NCBI GenBank assembly: GCA_014529385.2
Contig: CM043963.1
Location: 77,241,412-77,305,411, forward strand
Length of the DNA stretch: 64,000 nucleotides
Source of the DNA: Adiantum capillus-veneris
Lineage: Eukaryota; Streptophyta; Polypodiopsida; Polypodiales; Pteridaceae
Direction: 5' to 3'
Position 1 is the stretch's first letter, and each line of letters starts with the position of its first letter. The notes under the pieces were generated by a model that was given only the letters and a program-made list of their open reading frames with translations, ran no database searches and was not told the origin of the DNA. Made by a program: the position numbers and the translations under genes. This document shows positions 33,768-44,800 of the stretch, in pieces.

Positions 33768-36580
33768 GGATCCTGTAACTCCAATTACAGAAGTTAGCGT
33801 CTTTTTAGTACTGAAAGCCGAAATGAAGCTTTTAACTATTCAAATGACTTGAAAATTGAAACATGAGCTATTCAAGGCCTAAGGATGCAATGTAGGTGAA
33901 AAAATATGCAAACTGGGCTCAAAAACATGCTTGAGACATCATATGCGTATGATGTCTTTTGTGTCAGAATGACTTCATATTGGTTGTGCTTGTAGCTGAT
34001 AGTGTATACATGAGTATCATATGCTTGGATTTGAGTTTGGATCCCATTTGGTCAAGTTTTGGCCAGTTCAGTCCAGTTCAGGCTCTTGGCAAAATTTTGA
34101 AAGGGAAATGGATTTTATGACCCCAATTGGATAAAACTTGGTGGTTCACCTTCAAATGGCATGTAGATCACTTCTGTTTGGTGGTTGAAGCCCTGAGGTG
34201 CCAAAATCACATAGTGAGACATCATACGTGTATGATGTCTTTTAGTGCATTTTTGGACCAATTTTCTCTATAAGCTTGGTTTTGGCTTTAGATAGGCTTA
34301 TTCAGTGGATTTATCAAGTTTGGATAGAATTTGGACTAAAAATGGCTCTGGAGACATCATACGCGTATGATGTCTTTTTCATCAATTTTTCATGGGATTG
34401 GTTCTGTGGACTCTCCATGTGCTAGTGAAGGACTGTTTATACTCAAATCTTGGTTTGGACTTGAATATGTTGGATTTGGGACAAAAATAGGCTTTGTATG
34501 AAGGATTTTCTCTTAATTGGGCTAATGGGGTGATCCACTGACCAAATGGTTCCAAACTTCATATGTAGCATGTATTAGATATATATAATGGATGTATGAT
34601 GACAAATGAGCATTTTTTGCTCTGTAAGTGCAAATAGACATCATACGCGTATGATGTCTTTTGTGTCAAAATGGTGCTTTTTGGTTCCAGATAGCTTGTA
34701 GATGTGTTAATCAACAATCCTACAAAGTTTCAATGAGTTTGGAGTTATTTTGACAAAATTAGGACCAAAAATCAATTTTATGGCCTACTTTGCGTCTTTT
34801 TGGTTTTCCTTGGGTTTTCTAACTCCAATTCTCATGATACTTGGTTCATAGGATGTGATTAACATGTGGAATGAGGCTATGCACTCAAATGTTGAAATGG
34901 ATGTGAAATTCATGCTGTGAGACATCATACGCGTATGATGTCTTTTCTTGAAATGTTGGTTTTTTTGTGCAAAGAATGCTTTGTGCTAGTGCCCTAAGCC
35001 CTGCTAACTAGTTTTCAACTTAAAAAGTCATCAGTTTAGCTAAAAAGCCCCCTTATAGGCATTTCAGTCTCCGAAGTCGTCTTTTTGCCTTGGAGTTGAA
35101 TTTCTTCAACTTTTCTTCTCGAGAGTTGCATTTCCAGCTCATTGGATATGTTGTGAAGCCACCTATTTGGTTGAACTTGACTTTGGCTCCCCGTTCTCCA
35201 TCTTTCTCCATTTGGTTGCCCGAAAGCGTCTTTTTCACCATCGGTAAGTGAATCAGCTTTCTTTTGGGTTTTGCTTGCAAACATAAGTCATCCATGTATA
35301 TTTGAAGCTGCTTGTGAAGTTTCATGTCATTTGGTCGTCAATTTTAGCCGTTATGCCAAAATGACGCTTTGTGTGTCCGCAGCCGAATCGGTTGTTCCGA
35401 CCTACTTTTGGTGATCCAAACCCGGAGATACTCCATGGTTGCATTGCCCTCGATGTTGTTAAGCTTCCTGAGAAGTTTTGTGTCGTTCCGACAACTTTTT
35501 TCTGTTTGCCTCTTGCAGGCTCTGTTGACCTAGGGTTTTTTCAGTCGTTCTTTCTCGAGCTTTGAGTGTTAGAAACTCATCTCCTATACTAGGGTAACCC
35601 ACCTCTAAGTTCTTGCAAGGTTTGGTTAGGCGGTTGTGCCCCTACCTAGCGTTCTTCCCCATTCCCCGTCTGCTCTTGTTTCTTGGTTTTGGTGAGTTTT
35701 CGCGACAAAAGTTAACGATAAGCATCAAAAGCTTATGGCAACGAGTCTACCTCTCATGTCTGGTGTCCTCTGAGCTCTCGTAGCAGTCGTAGAAGGCGGT
35801 AGAAGGTCGGATGCTCCTGTGTGCTCTTTGCTCTCTCCAAGAAGGTAATAGTGGAAATGAGCTTGATAGTGAAGTGAAAAATACTTAACTTCGGGCTTCC
35901 CGGATCACTTGTTACCAAATTTGACATGTGCTCCTATCTCGTCGTGAAATGCACTTTAGGATTTGAAATTTCTCAATTTGGACTCCGTTTGACCTGTTTC
36001 TAAGAAATCTGTCCACTTTGCCAAAATTCTGTCATTTCGGGCTTTCCGCAACTTTTTCAGAATTGTACCCCATTTTTACCATGGGTTGCCCTTGTCATTA
36101 GGATCATCACCGTCTATTCTTTTCTTTTTTCCGATCTCATTTCACCTGCTTTTTTATTTTTCTTTTATTTTTATCAAGAAAATCATAAAAAATAAAGGAA
36201 AATAGCAAATTAAAGCCAAAAAATTCCAAACATACACGATAATTAGCTGGTAACCCTGTGTATATGAATATACACTTCTTTGTGATTTTTGGACTTGGAT
36301 TACCACTTTTTTCCACTTTTTAGCTCCAAAAACACTCTTATTTAGTGATATTTACACATCTAGAGACCCAAATTCATCATTTGATCTCTTCTTGTTGCAA
36401 AACAAGGTATATAAGGGCATAAATATTATCAATATCCGCAATCAAACATAAAAAATTGCAAAATCATGTAAGACACTTCCCTTGTAATATAATTTTTGTT
36501 TTTCTTTGTTTTTTCCGCTTGTAGCTGCTTTGTAGCTCCTGTATACCTCCCCCCCTCCTAGTCTGAGTCCTCCCGGACGA
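33768..36580 (-). other. Element A 3' non-coding tract
   Basis: 2.8 kb between the pol-PR2 reading frame and ORF X. It is largely non-coding in both copies of the family, yet clearly conserved between them (compare 61158-63806). It contains five palindromes (listed separately). A 90-codon ATG-started frame at 35325-35053 is open here but frameshifted in element B, so I doubt it is a gene. Bases 35281-35298 repeat, in sense, the RT YMDD-coding stretch of the same element. Long tracts of this type are known in other giant plant gypsy elements. Confidence 0.7.
33934..34943 (-). repeat. Element A, five-copy palindrome array upstream of ORF X
   Basis: Five copies of a palindrome whose half-site is AGACATCATACG followed by its own reverse complement: 34920-34943, 34636-34659 and 34352-34375 (all perfect over 24 bases), 34217-34240 (one changed base in the core) and 33934-33957 (one mismatched pair). 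Centre-to-centre spacing in sense order is 284, 284, 135 and 283. The sequence between copies is different, apart from short shared flanks such as TTTTTCATCAATTT. Confidence 0.93.
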
Positions 36581-37829
36581 CTATGAAGTGTCTGTGGGTG
36601 AAGCATTGTAGTTGTTTTGGTCATAAGTTCCCAATGCAATTGTAGAGCGATGATACAACAGTCTTTCCAATAAAGCTGCTCTTTGTTTGATTGAAGGATT
36701 GGTGGTCGGGTTTTGGGTTGGTTTTGGCAATTTGGTAGTAGAATCAGTAGATGGATTCTTCGTTACCTTGTTGTCTTTTTTCACAATCCAAATCTGCTTC
36801 CGCTTTGCTTGTGCTTGCCACAAACTCTTTGCGACCCAAACCTGCTTTGTTCTGTGTGTTGATTTCCTCGCCTTGAAATACCTAGGAGTTTCCGTTGATT
36901 GTATTGAAGGGAGTTCCTGTTTACAAATCTTTGGGATCCAAATTTGCTTGCTATAGCTTTGTGCCGTCATGAACTTCTTTGGAATCCAGATCTGTTTCAC
37001 TGTCCTTGATTGTCTGGAATCACTCTGTTGTCTGGTATTGAAGACTCTGTTTTCCACCTTTGTGTTCTCTGGCACAACCTTTTTTGGTCTCCATACCAAC
37101 TTGACTCCGTTTTTTTCCAAGGTTGAGCTGTTATATTATTGCTTGTCTTCCTTATCCACTGTTGAGAATTCCTCGTCGAAGAGTAATCCGGTTGTATATA
37201 AACTTTTGGTTGCCATTGCTTCTTCTTTTTCTCTGGTTGTTGTTTATCTTTGTCTTTGGATTCGTCCTTTGGAGTTGGCTCTTCTCCTTTGGTGAACTTA
37301 ACTGATTGACTTTCACCTTCGTATTTGATAAGCACTGAATTAGAACTCCAGTCAATCATTGCATTATATTGCTTCTGCCATGGTTGTCCTAGCAATAATG
37401 GATGTTGTGTAGCTTAGTCTTCAACCACGTAAAACATATGAGGATACACATATTGGTTAATCTGTATATGTAAAACTGTGCATCCGACAGTTTTGATTGA
37501 ATTCTCAGAGTAACGCTTTAACTCCTGCTTGGCAGTTTGTAGTTTAGTGTCATTTGTCAATTGTCTATACAAACTGAGTGAAAGTAGGTTAGCTTGAGCT
37601 CCTGAATCCAATAGTGCTCTGGCTTTGATTTGGTTGGTTCCTACTTTGCATTCAATGATGGGTTCTTCTTTGTCATTATCCATTTCTGTTATACTGAATG
37701 CGTTTATTCGTATTGCTCCTTCATTGCGCTGTTTCTGACGCAGTAGTCTTCTTTTCTCCATTCTTTCCTTCGCCACGGCTTGCGCTTCCTCCTCAATCTT
37801 TTTCTTTTTCTGGACACGCAGCTTTTCTT
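36581..37829 (-). pseudogene. Element A second retropepsin-like domain (PR2) and KQ(I/V)W-repeat region
   Basis: The integrase frame reads on through a Lys/Glu-rich helix (RMEKRRLLRQKQRNEG) into a second aspartic-protease-like domain. The strand-turn ALLDSGAQANLLSLSLYRQL is near 37590-37640 and carries the active-site Asp. The second landmark, PLLLGQPWQKQYNAMIDW, is near 37350-37405. A TAA at 37414-37416 separates the halves here; element B has a Gln codon at that site. Beyond it lies a basic, Lys/Gln/Thr-rich C-terminal region with five spaced motifs KLVWRPK, KQIWIPK, KQIWIPK, KQVWVAK and KQIWIVK (37107 down to 36777), partly in another frame. Two retropepsin-like domains in one element, the second after integrase, is unusual. 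Its role is unknown: a second processing enzyme or a captured binding fold are both possible. Confidence 0.75.
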
Positions 37830-40800
37830 GATGTATTTTGAGAAGCATGTCTTGTGTTAGCGGCAACAGATACTTTTTCACTCTGCATCCACTAATCCAA
37901 TTGGGCATTTCTTCTCCGTCTAATGTAGCAAGCTTGACGGCTCCACTTGGTGATAGATCTTTAATCACCAGGGACCCATCCCTCGCTTTTTAAGCTTCTT
38001 AGCATGCTGTTTCAGAGTGTAAACTAGGACATAGTCTCCAACTTTAAACTCTTTAGTCCGCACATGCTTATCAAAAAATTCCTTTTGTCGCCTTTTTTGA
38101 GCGTAGATGGAAGCTACTGCTTTTAGGCGAAGCTCGTCTACTGCTTTCAGAAAGCTCGTGCCCTCTCAACTCTAGGTCCTTAGCCACCCTTAATGTTGAA
38201 ATCAAGAATTCTATTGGTAAGATAGCATTTAGCCCAAAAACCATGTTATATGGGGTCGTTCCTATTGATGTTTTATATGCTACCCTATATGCCCATAATG
38301 TTGAATGCAACTTCTGGTCCCAGTCCCAGTCAGTTCTCGACTCAGATATAATCTTCGTAAGGACCGTGCATATGGTTTTGTTTGTTGCTTCAGCTTGTCC
38401 GTTTGCTTGTGGATGATACGGGGCTGATTTCCTATGGATTACCATGAATTCATCTAGAAGGATCTTTATCACTTCATTTATAAAATGTGTGCCTCGATCA
38501 CTCACAATTTCTATTGGCAATCCATATCGTACAAAGACGTATTCATATAGAAATTGTGCCGTGGTCCTGGCATCTGCTTTTTGAGTTGCCTTTGCTTCGA
38601 CCCACTTTGTTAGATAGTCTGTAGCCACAATGATGTATTGTGCATGAGTCTTATATGCAGGAGGTGAAATGGGTCCGACATAATCAATCCCCCATTTTGC
38701 AAAAGCTCTTGCCCCCATCATTGGTCTAAGCGGCATATCATCTCTTTTAAGTGGTACTTTGGTCCGCTGACAGTCATCACACCGTTTAACGTATTCCTCA
38801 GCGTCCATATGTAATGTTGGCCACCATATTCCTGCGGCTAAGACAAGTTTTGTTGTCTTATCACCTGAGAAATGGCCTCCACCTACTCCTCCATGAGCTT
38901 GCTCCAGGATTATCACATACTCAGACTCTGATGCGCAAATCCTAAGCTGGTTGTCTTTACCTCTCTTATAGAGTTGATCTCCTATTAAAGCGTAATCTCT
39001 AGCTTCTGTCTCTACAGATTTCTGACGAGCTTTTGACGTTCCTTCTGGGAAAGTTCTATTTGTGAGATATTCAACAATATACTGACTCCATTCTGGAGCG
39101 ATCATTATCTGATATAATGTCGAATACTCGGCTGGCGGTTTTGATGAACATACAATACATACAGTGACATATTCATGTACGCTTTCTTTCATTCCTGGCC
39201 AATAGACTCCCAATTGTAACAAATTCCTATATGTGTTCCTTCTTGAACAATGAAATGCACATTCCTGAACATGTGCTTCGCGCAGATATATACTATATTC
39301 CTCAGGATTGATGCATAGTCGTAAAACATGATCATTTCCCAATTGATACAACCTTCCTGCAACCAATTGAAGATTCTTGGATTGCTGAATAGCAATATGT
39401 TTCAGGTTGTATTCTCTTCTATCGAACTCTCCTCCATAGGTTAATAGGTTAACGACATTTTGAGACCACTTCGGTATCATTTCTATGTTGAACAAGTACG
39501 CGTCTGGCATGTCGTCATCTACTCCTATAGGGTCTTCTCCATTCGTCAATCGCGAAAGATGATCAGCTCTAAGATGTGTTTTTCCTTTCTTTACTACTAC
39601 CGTGAAGTCGAATTCCAGTAAGATAATGAACCATCTCACTATTCTCCCGGTATTGCATGGTTTATTCACTAGGTAGAGCAAGGCTTGGTGATCCGTAAAA
39701 AACACAAACTTGTTGGCTAGAAGATAATGCCGAAATTTCTTCACAGCATAGATCATTCCTAATCCTTCTCGCTCTGTTGTGGTGTAATTCTTCTCTGCAT
39801 TGTTGAGCTGTCGACTGGCGTAACAGATAGGAAAATCCATGTTTCCTTCTTCTGGCTGAGCCAGAATACATCCTATTGCATATGCCGAAGCATCTATATG
39901 CACATGGAATATCTTCTCCCAATCTGGTGATTTCAAGACTGGAGCAGTAATGAGTGCCTCTTTCAATTTCTTGAACGATTCCTCACACTCCTCTGTCCAT
40001 TCAAAGTTCACTATTAGCCTGTAAAGTGGTTGGCCTATTATAGCGTACATGTAAATGAATCGTCTATAATATCCACAATGTCCCATAAAGCTCTGTACTT
40101 GTTTCGCATTGGTTGGTCTAGGCATATCCACTATAACTTTTATCTTCTCTAAATCCGTGGATATTCCGTTTTGTGAGACAATATGTCCCAGAATTCTGCC
40201 CTGTCGGACCATAAACACACATTTCTCAGGATTGAGACAAATGCGATATGTCCTACATTTCTCAAATACTTTTCTTAGGTGTTCTAGATGCTCATCTCTC
40301 AGTAGAGAATGTACACATAAGTCATCCATGTAGATTTCTAGAAACAACCTTAAGTATTCTTTGAAAGCATGCGTCATCAGCCTCTGGAAGGTTGCGGGAG
40401 CATTGGTTAGACCAAAAGGCATAACCCGATAAGCATAAATTCCCCACTCCGTTGCAAAAGCTGTTTTATGTTGATCTTCTGGTGCTATGGCTAGCTGGTT
40501 ATATCCTGAAAAACCATCAAGAAAGGAGTATGTTGTTTTCCCTGATACACGCTCTAGAACATGATCAGTTATCGGCAGGGGATAATTGTCCCTGATTGTT
40601 GCAGCATTCACTTTCTTTAAGTTGACACACACTCGGAGTTTTCCGTTCTTCTTAGGTACTACCACAATCGGAGATACCCAATCGGTGTGTTCAATCTCGT
40701 ATATGAATTCAGCTTCCATTAGCTTATCTATCTCTTCCTTGATTCGCTTAGCAAAAGTATCATTATATGTGTATGGTCTCTGTCTGCTAGGCTTTGCGTC

Positions 40801-41845
40801 TTGTTTCAGTGGGATTGAGTGTTGGCATATCGATGGGTCAACTCCCTTTAAGTCCTTATAAGACCATGCAAACACATCCCTATACTCTCTGAGAAGACTC
40901 AAAAGTCTCTCTTCCTCGCCTGGAGACAAATCTGTGGCTATGTACACCGGTCTAGGTGGCTCACCTGGAGCTGCTAAATCAACTTTTTTTGCATCCTCCG
41001 GTCCGTCATAAGATTCGTTCTCCTTCCTCTCTCGAATAGGTGGGGTTAATATCACCTTCCTATCCTCTATTGTGAATTTCCTATAGTGAGAGGGAACATC
41101 CATGTTTTCCTTGATTTTGACGTTTTCGTCCTCTCCACTCTCAATTTCTGTCGTCCAAACTTCCTTCAGAGTTTTCTTGAGCTCTCTGTACTTGTTTCTA
41201 CGTTCTAACTTGGACTCCGTGTATTCTCTGTTGCGCTTGTTCTTTTCTGATTTTTCTGTTTCAGTTTTCGTTCCATTCTTTTGAACTTGATTTCTTGAGC
41301 CTCTTTTGTCTTTTCGTAAGCTCTTTTGATCACTGCCTCTCATTCTTCCAGAAATCTTATCCTTAACACAATCTTCAGCCTTTACTAGCATTAGGAATTG
41401 ATTTTTTCCTCTTATTCTAGGCATCGGATTGGTTCTAACCCCCTTTGTTTTTCTCTTTGCTCTATAGCGTTTCTGGCGTTGTTTAGTTTGGTTCGGAAAA
41501 TCATAAAATCGGACATCCATTATAGTTTCTTCGTTTCCGCTTGAATTGTCCGTTGACTCGTTGTCTGCTTCATTTCCCCACTCTGGATGATCGGGAATGT
41601 CGTGAAACACCTCTCTTCATCTTCCTTTTCCAGTGTATCGTTCTTTTCAGTTTCTTTTTCGAGTACAGTTCTCAACATGAAATACGGAACCACGTCGTAC
41701 CCGTCCTTGTCGCAAAATTGCGTTGTGGGACCATCCGGAATTGCACAAACATCTAGGGTTGCTAGAATGTGTGTCCATTCTAATGGTTCAAACGTGTCCT
41801 CTGGAAAGGGTTCTCTTATATAAGTTTCGTCTTCGATAGCCCTTT
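37830..41845 (-). pseudogene. Element A Pol: RT, RNase H, two H2C2 modules, integrase core, GPY/F-like tail
   Basis: Main open frame 41610-38071 (1,179 codons). An acidic/basic linker is followed by RT (DWVSPIVVVPKKNGKLRVCV near 40690, catalytic YMDD at 40321-40332). RNase H follows (HVHIDASAYAIGCIL near 39900, TDHQALLYL near 39690). Then come two H2C2 modules in succession: HVQECAFH with CIVC (about 39290-39150) and HGGVGGGH with CDDC (about 38915-38770). The integrase core has GIDYVGPIS (about 38685), VSDRGTHF (about 38495) and GQAEATNK (about 38385), all three acidic residues present. The frame breaks near 38160 (a deletion relative to B) and is restored near 37975, within the tail GPLVIKDLSPSGAVKL. 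Upstream, a 1-base deletion near 41625 separates it from the linker frame. Confidence 0.88.
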
Positions 41846-44800
41846 CTAAAACACTTCTTCTCTCGTTAGACTTCCACATTTCGAAGCTCCACACATCCAT
41901 AACTCCTTGGGTTTACCTAACCAAGCTGGAAATTCGGATCCCGCCAAAGTAGCTGAATCAAACTCCTCTACCGGTGTTCGGTTCACATCTTTGTAGCTAT
42001 GGTCTTTCAGGTTCACACGTGTAGTGGTTTCCATATTTCTCAAGTATATGTGATCGTAGCCCCAATCTTGGACCATTTTCAACTGTCTCATGAATGGTCT
42101 TCCCAATATGATATCATAGTTATTCTCCTTGGCAAAATCGACAATAGCAAAAGTATGTTCGTATTCAATGCCGCAAGAAGTCACTACAACTTTCTCTAAT
42201 AACCCCATAGGTTTCTCCATGTGTCCATCTGCTAATTGGAGTTTCAACCTAGTCTTCCTTATTGCTGGTTTCCCCCATTTTTTCCAGATTTCTTTTGTAG
42301 CAATGGCTACCCCAGCTCCGCTGTCTAGTATTGCCATCGTGTTTACTCCTTGGAATTCAACTGGTAAGGTTGTATTCCCCTCTTCACCTTCGCAATACTC
42401 TCCGACCTTGTTTAAGGGTACAGGCTTAGCGTTCTTTTGTGGTTTACTCAGCTCTTGTATACCCTCTTGCAATCTCGATGTTGGGTCTTTTATCCCGAAT
42501 TTCTCCAAGCATTTTCCTACAGTGGTCCACATATGTGGTCTTAGCCTCAAAAGCTCAGCTAGAGTGATAGTGCATGTCACTGGTGTTGACAAGATCTCTA
42601 TCAATCCTTGCGAGTCCATGACTTTTTCTGATGAGATTCTTCGTGAGGGAAGTGCTCTAATCTCGGATTTTGCTTCATACTCTCCTAAGTATGAAGGTAA
42701 GGTATTCAGTGAATGAGGTTTGCTCTCCATTGTTCTAACAGAGCCCCCATCTCCCCAGTAAGATTGCAGATCCAAGTCCACTTGAGATCCTGCCTCAAAT
42801 TCCACTATGGGAGGATTCCTGATGTCCTTTTCCCAATTTGTCTGATTAGCTTGGCAACTTAGCTCGTTTGCAAAGTTTGCCTCTCTCACTTGTTTCCAAA
42901 ATTCATTGTAATCCTCATCTCTTCCGTAAATCCTCTGTATGACTGGATGAAAACTCTCTATCTCCTGATCGGTTGTGTTCAATACTATGCGGTCATCCTT
43001 GTGTGTATTTTCAGGCTTTTGTGCACTGGGAGTCTTTTCAGCTACCCGTGAAACGATAGTCTCTTGCTGAATTGGGTTTTCCGTTCCACAATTCATTGTT
43101 TCTCTTGGTGGTTCTAATAAGGCTTGTGCAGTCTCGATCATTCTCTGGCACATTTCAAGTCTCTGCTTTTCCAATTCCGCGTTTGGGTATGTCATCCACC
43201 TCTGTTCTTGTGTTTGGTTGTTCTTTAACCTAGCTTCGTAAGCTCTCATCAGTGCGTCCAATGGTTCGTGTACTTTGTCGACTAGCACTGATCCCCCTGA
43301 GCTTAAGCTCGTTGTTTCTTTGATACTCTTTTGTTTCGTTCTTTCCGGGCTCATCTCTCGTTTCCCGTTTTGACTCTCAAGTTTTTCTAATCTAGCTTTA
43401 GTTTGCTTTAGTTCCTCAGCTAGAATAGCGTCTTCACGTTCTTTTCTCAACTTCATGCGTGCTTTTCTAGCTTTCCATGTGTTTTTCTGACTCCGCGGTC
43501 CTTGACTAACCACTTCAGTCGCTAACTTTCCATTCTCAGGTTCTCTAGTGGTTTTCTTAGCTTGAGCTCTAGTAACAACTTGCGTTGGTATCAGAGTTTC
43601 ATTTTCAGACCCACTGCTGGTAGGAATAGTTTCTAGCATATTCAATGTCGTCTTTTGCACTTTGTTTGGATTCTTTGAACAATCCTCAATGAAGTGAGTA
43701 ACCCCACACTCAGTGCAATAAGCGTTAATTCTAATGATTTCCGTATGTGGACAAACATTCATCAGATGGTCACCTCCACACTTGTAACAGGGTCCTAGTG
43801 CTGGTCTTGGTCCCATTTGATTCGTCCTTTGTGGATAGGATGGTCTTTGTCCTGTTAACCCTCCATGAGCTATGAACATCAATGTTCTTGCGTCCAAATT
43901 GTATCTCTCTTCATCAGAAGCACTTGTAACTGTTGGTGTTCCAACATTCCCAATCATGCCCCATGGTTCTGGTTGTTTGGGTTCTTCTGGTGGGTAATAC
44001 ACAGTTGGAGACATGTGTGCACCAGATTCTTCATAATAGGCTTGAACAGGCACTAAGGCTTGTTCTTCCTGATTCTCTAAGGTTGGTGCATATCTAATGC
44101 CCACTGGTCTTGCTCCTGGTAAAGGTGGTTGTTGTCCCAATACCGGTTGCGGTCTTTCTATCCCCATAGGTCCTGGTACATTTCCCGTTGGGTATCGAGG
44201 TACTGGATGTATCTGAGGTGGTGCTAATTGAGCAGGAGGTGCATACTGGCGCTCCCTTACATACCCTTTGTTGTAATAACACTCCTCTGTTGGATGATTT
44301 GTCCATTTTTGTTCAATAGCACACCATTTCAGTGTTTTTGGCAATGGTTTTTGGTATGGTGCCATCCTTTTTAGAGCATCTTCTATCATTTGCTCTACAT
44401 TTGGCATGGTTGTTGTTTGAACATTCTTTTTAGTGGTAGTCTCGCTCGCTACGGAGGAGGAGCTACTGGATGCAAAATCTGTATCCGCTGACACCTCTCC
44501 ATAAACCGTACAGTTATCCACTAAGTACAATGCCTCTCTCGTTACTTGCTCGAAACTTGTACAAGCTTTCAAGTGCAAGTCCTTCTTGAGAGTGTCGTTC
44601 CTCAGTCCCTCAATAAAGAGAACAGATAGTCTGTCATCTTGTGGTCGTTCACGTACTGGACATCTCTCAATGTATTGTTTGAAGCGAAGTGAAGCTTCCT
44701 TCACTTTTTCGTGTTCTCTCTGTTTAAAAGCATATATTTGTGAGACCGTATTGTGCTTAATCCCTCGTTTTGAGAATTCCTCAGCAAACTCTCTTAGCAA

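Noticed and set aside
35053-35325. 90-codon ORF in the element A 3' non-coding tract as a small gene
   Set aside because: The homologous stretch in element B is frameshifted early and the similarity continues equally outside the frame, so DNA conservation rather than coding explains it.
42129-42716. 195-codon plus-strand ORF opposite the element A gag, with a twin at 54889-55476
   Set aside because: It is antisense to the protease region of gag; its presence in both copies simply follows from conservation of the sense frame.
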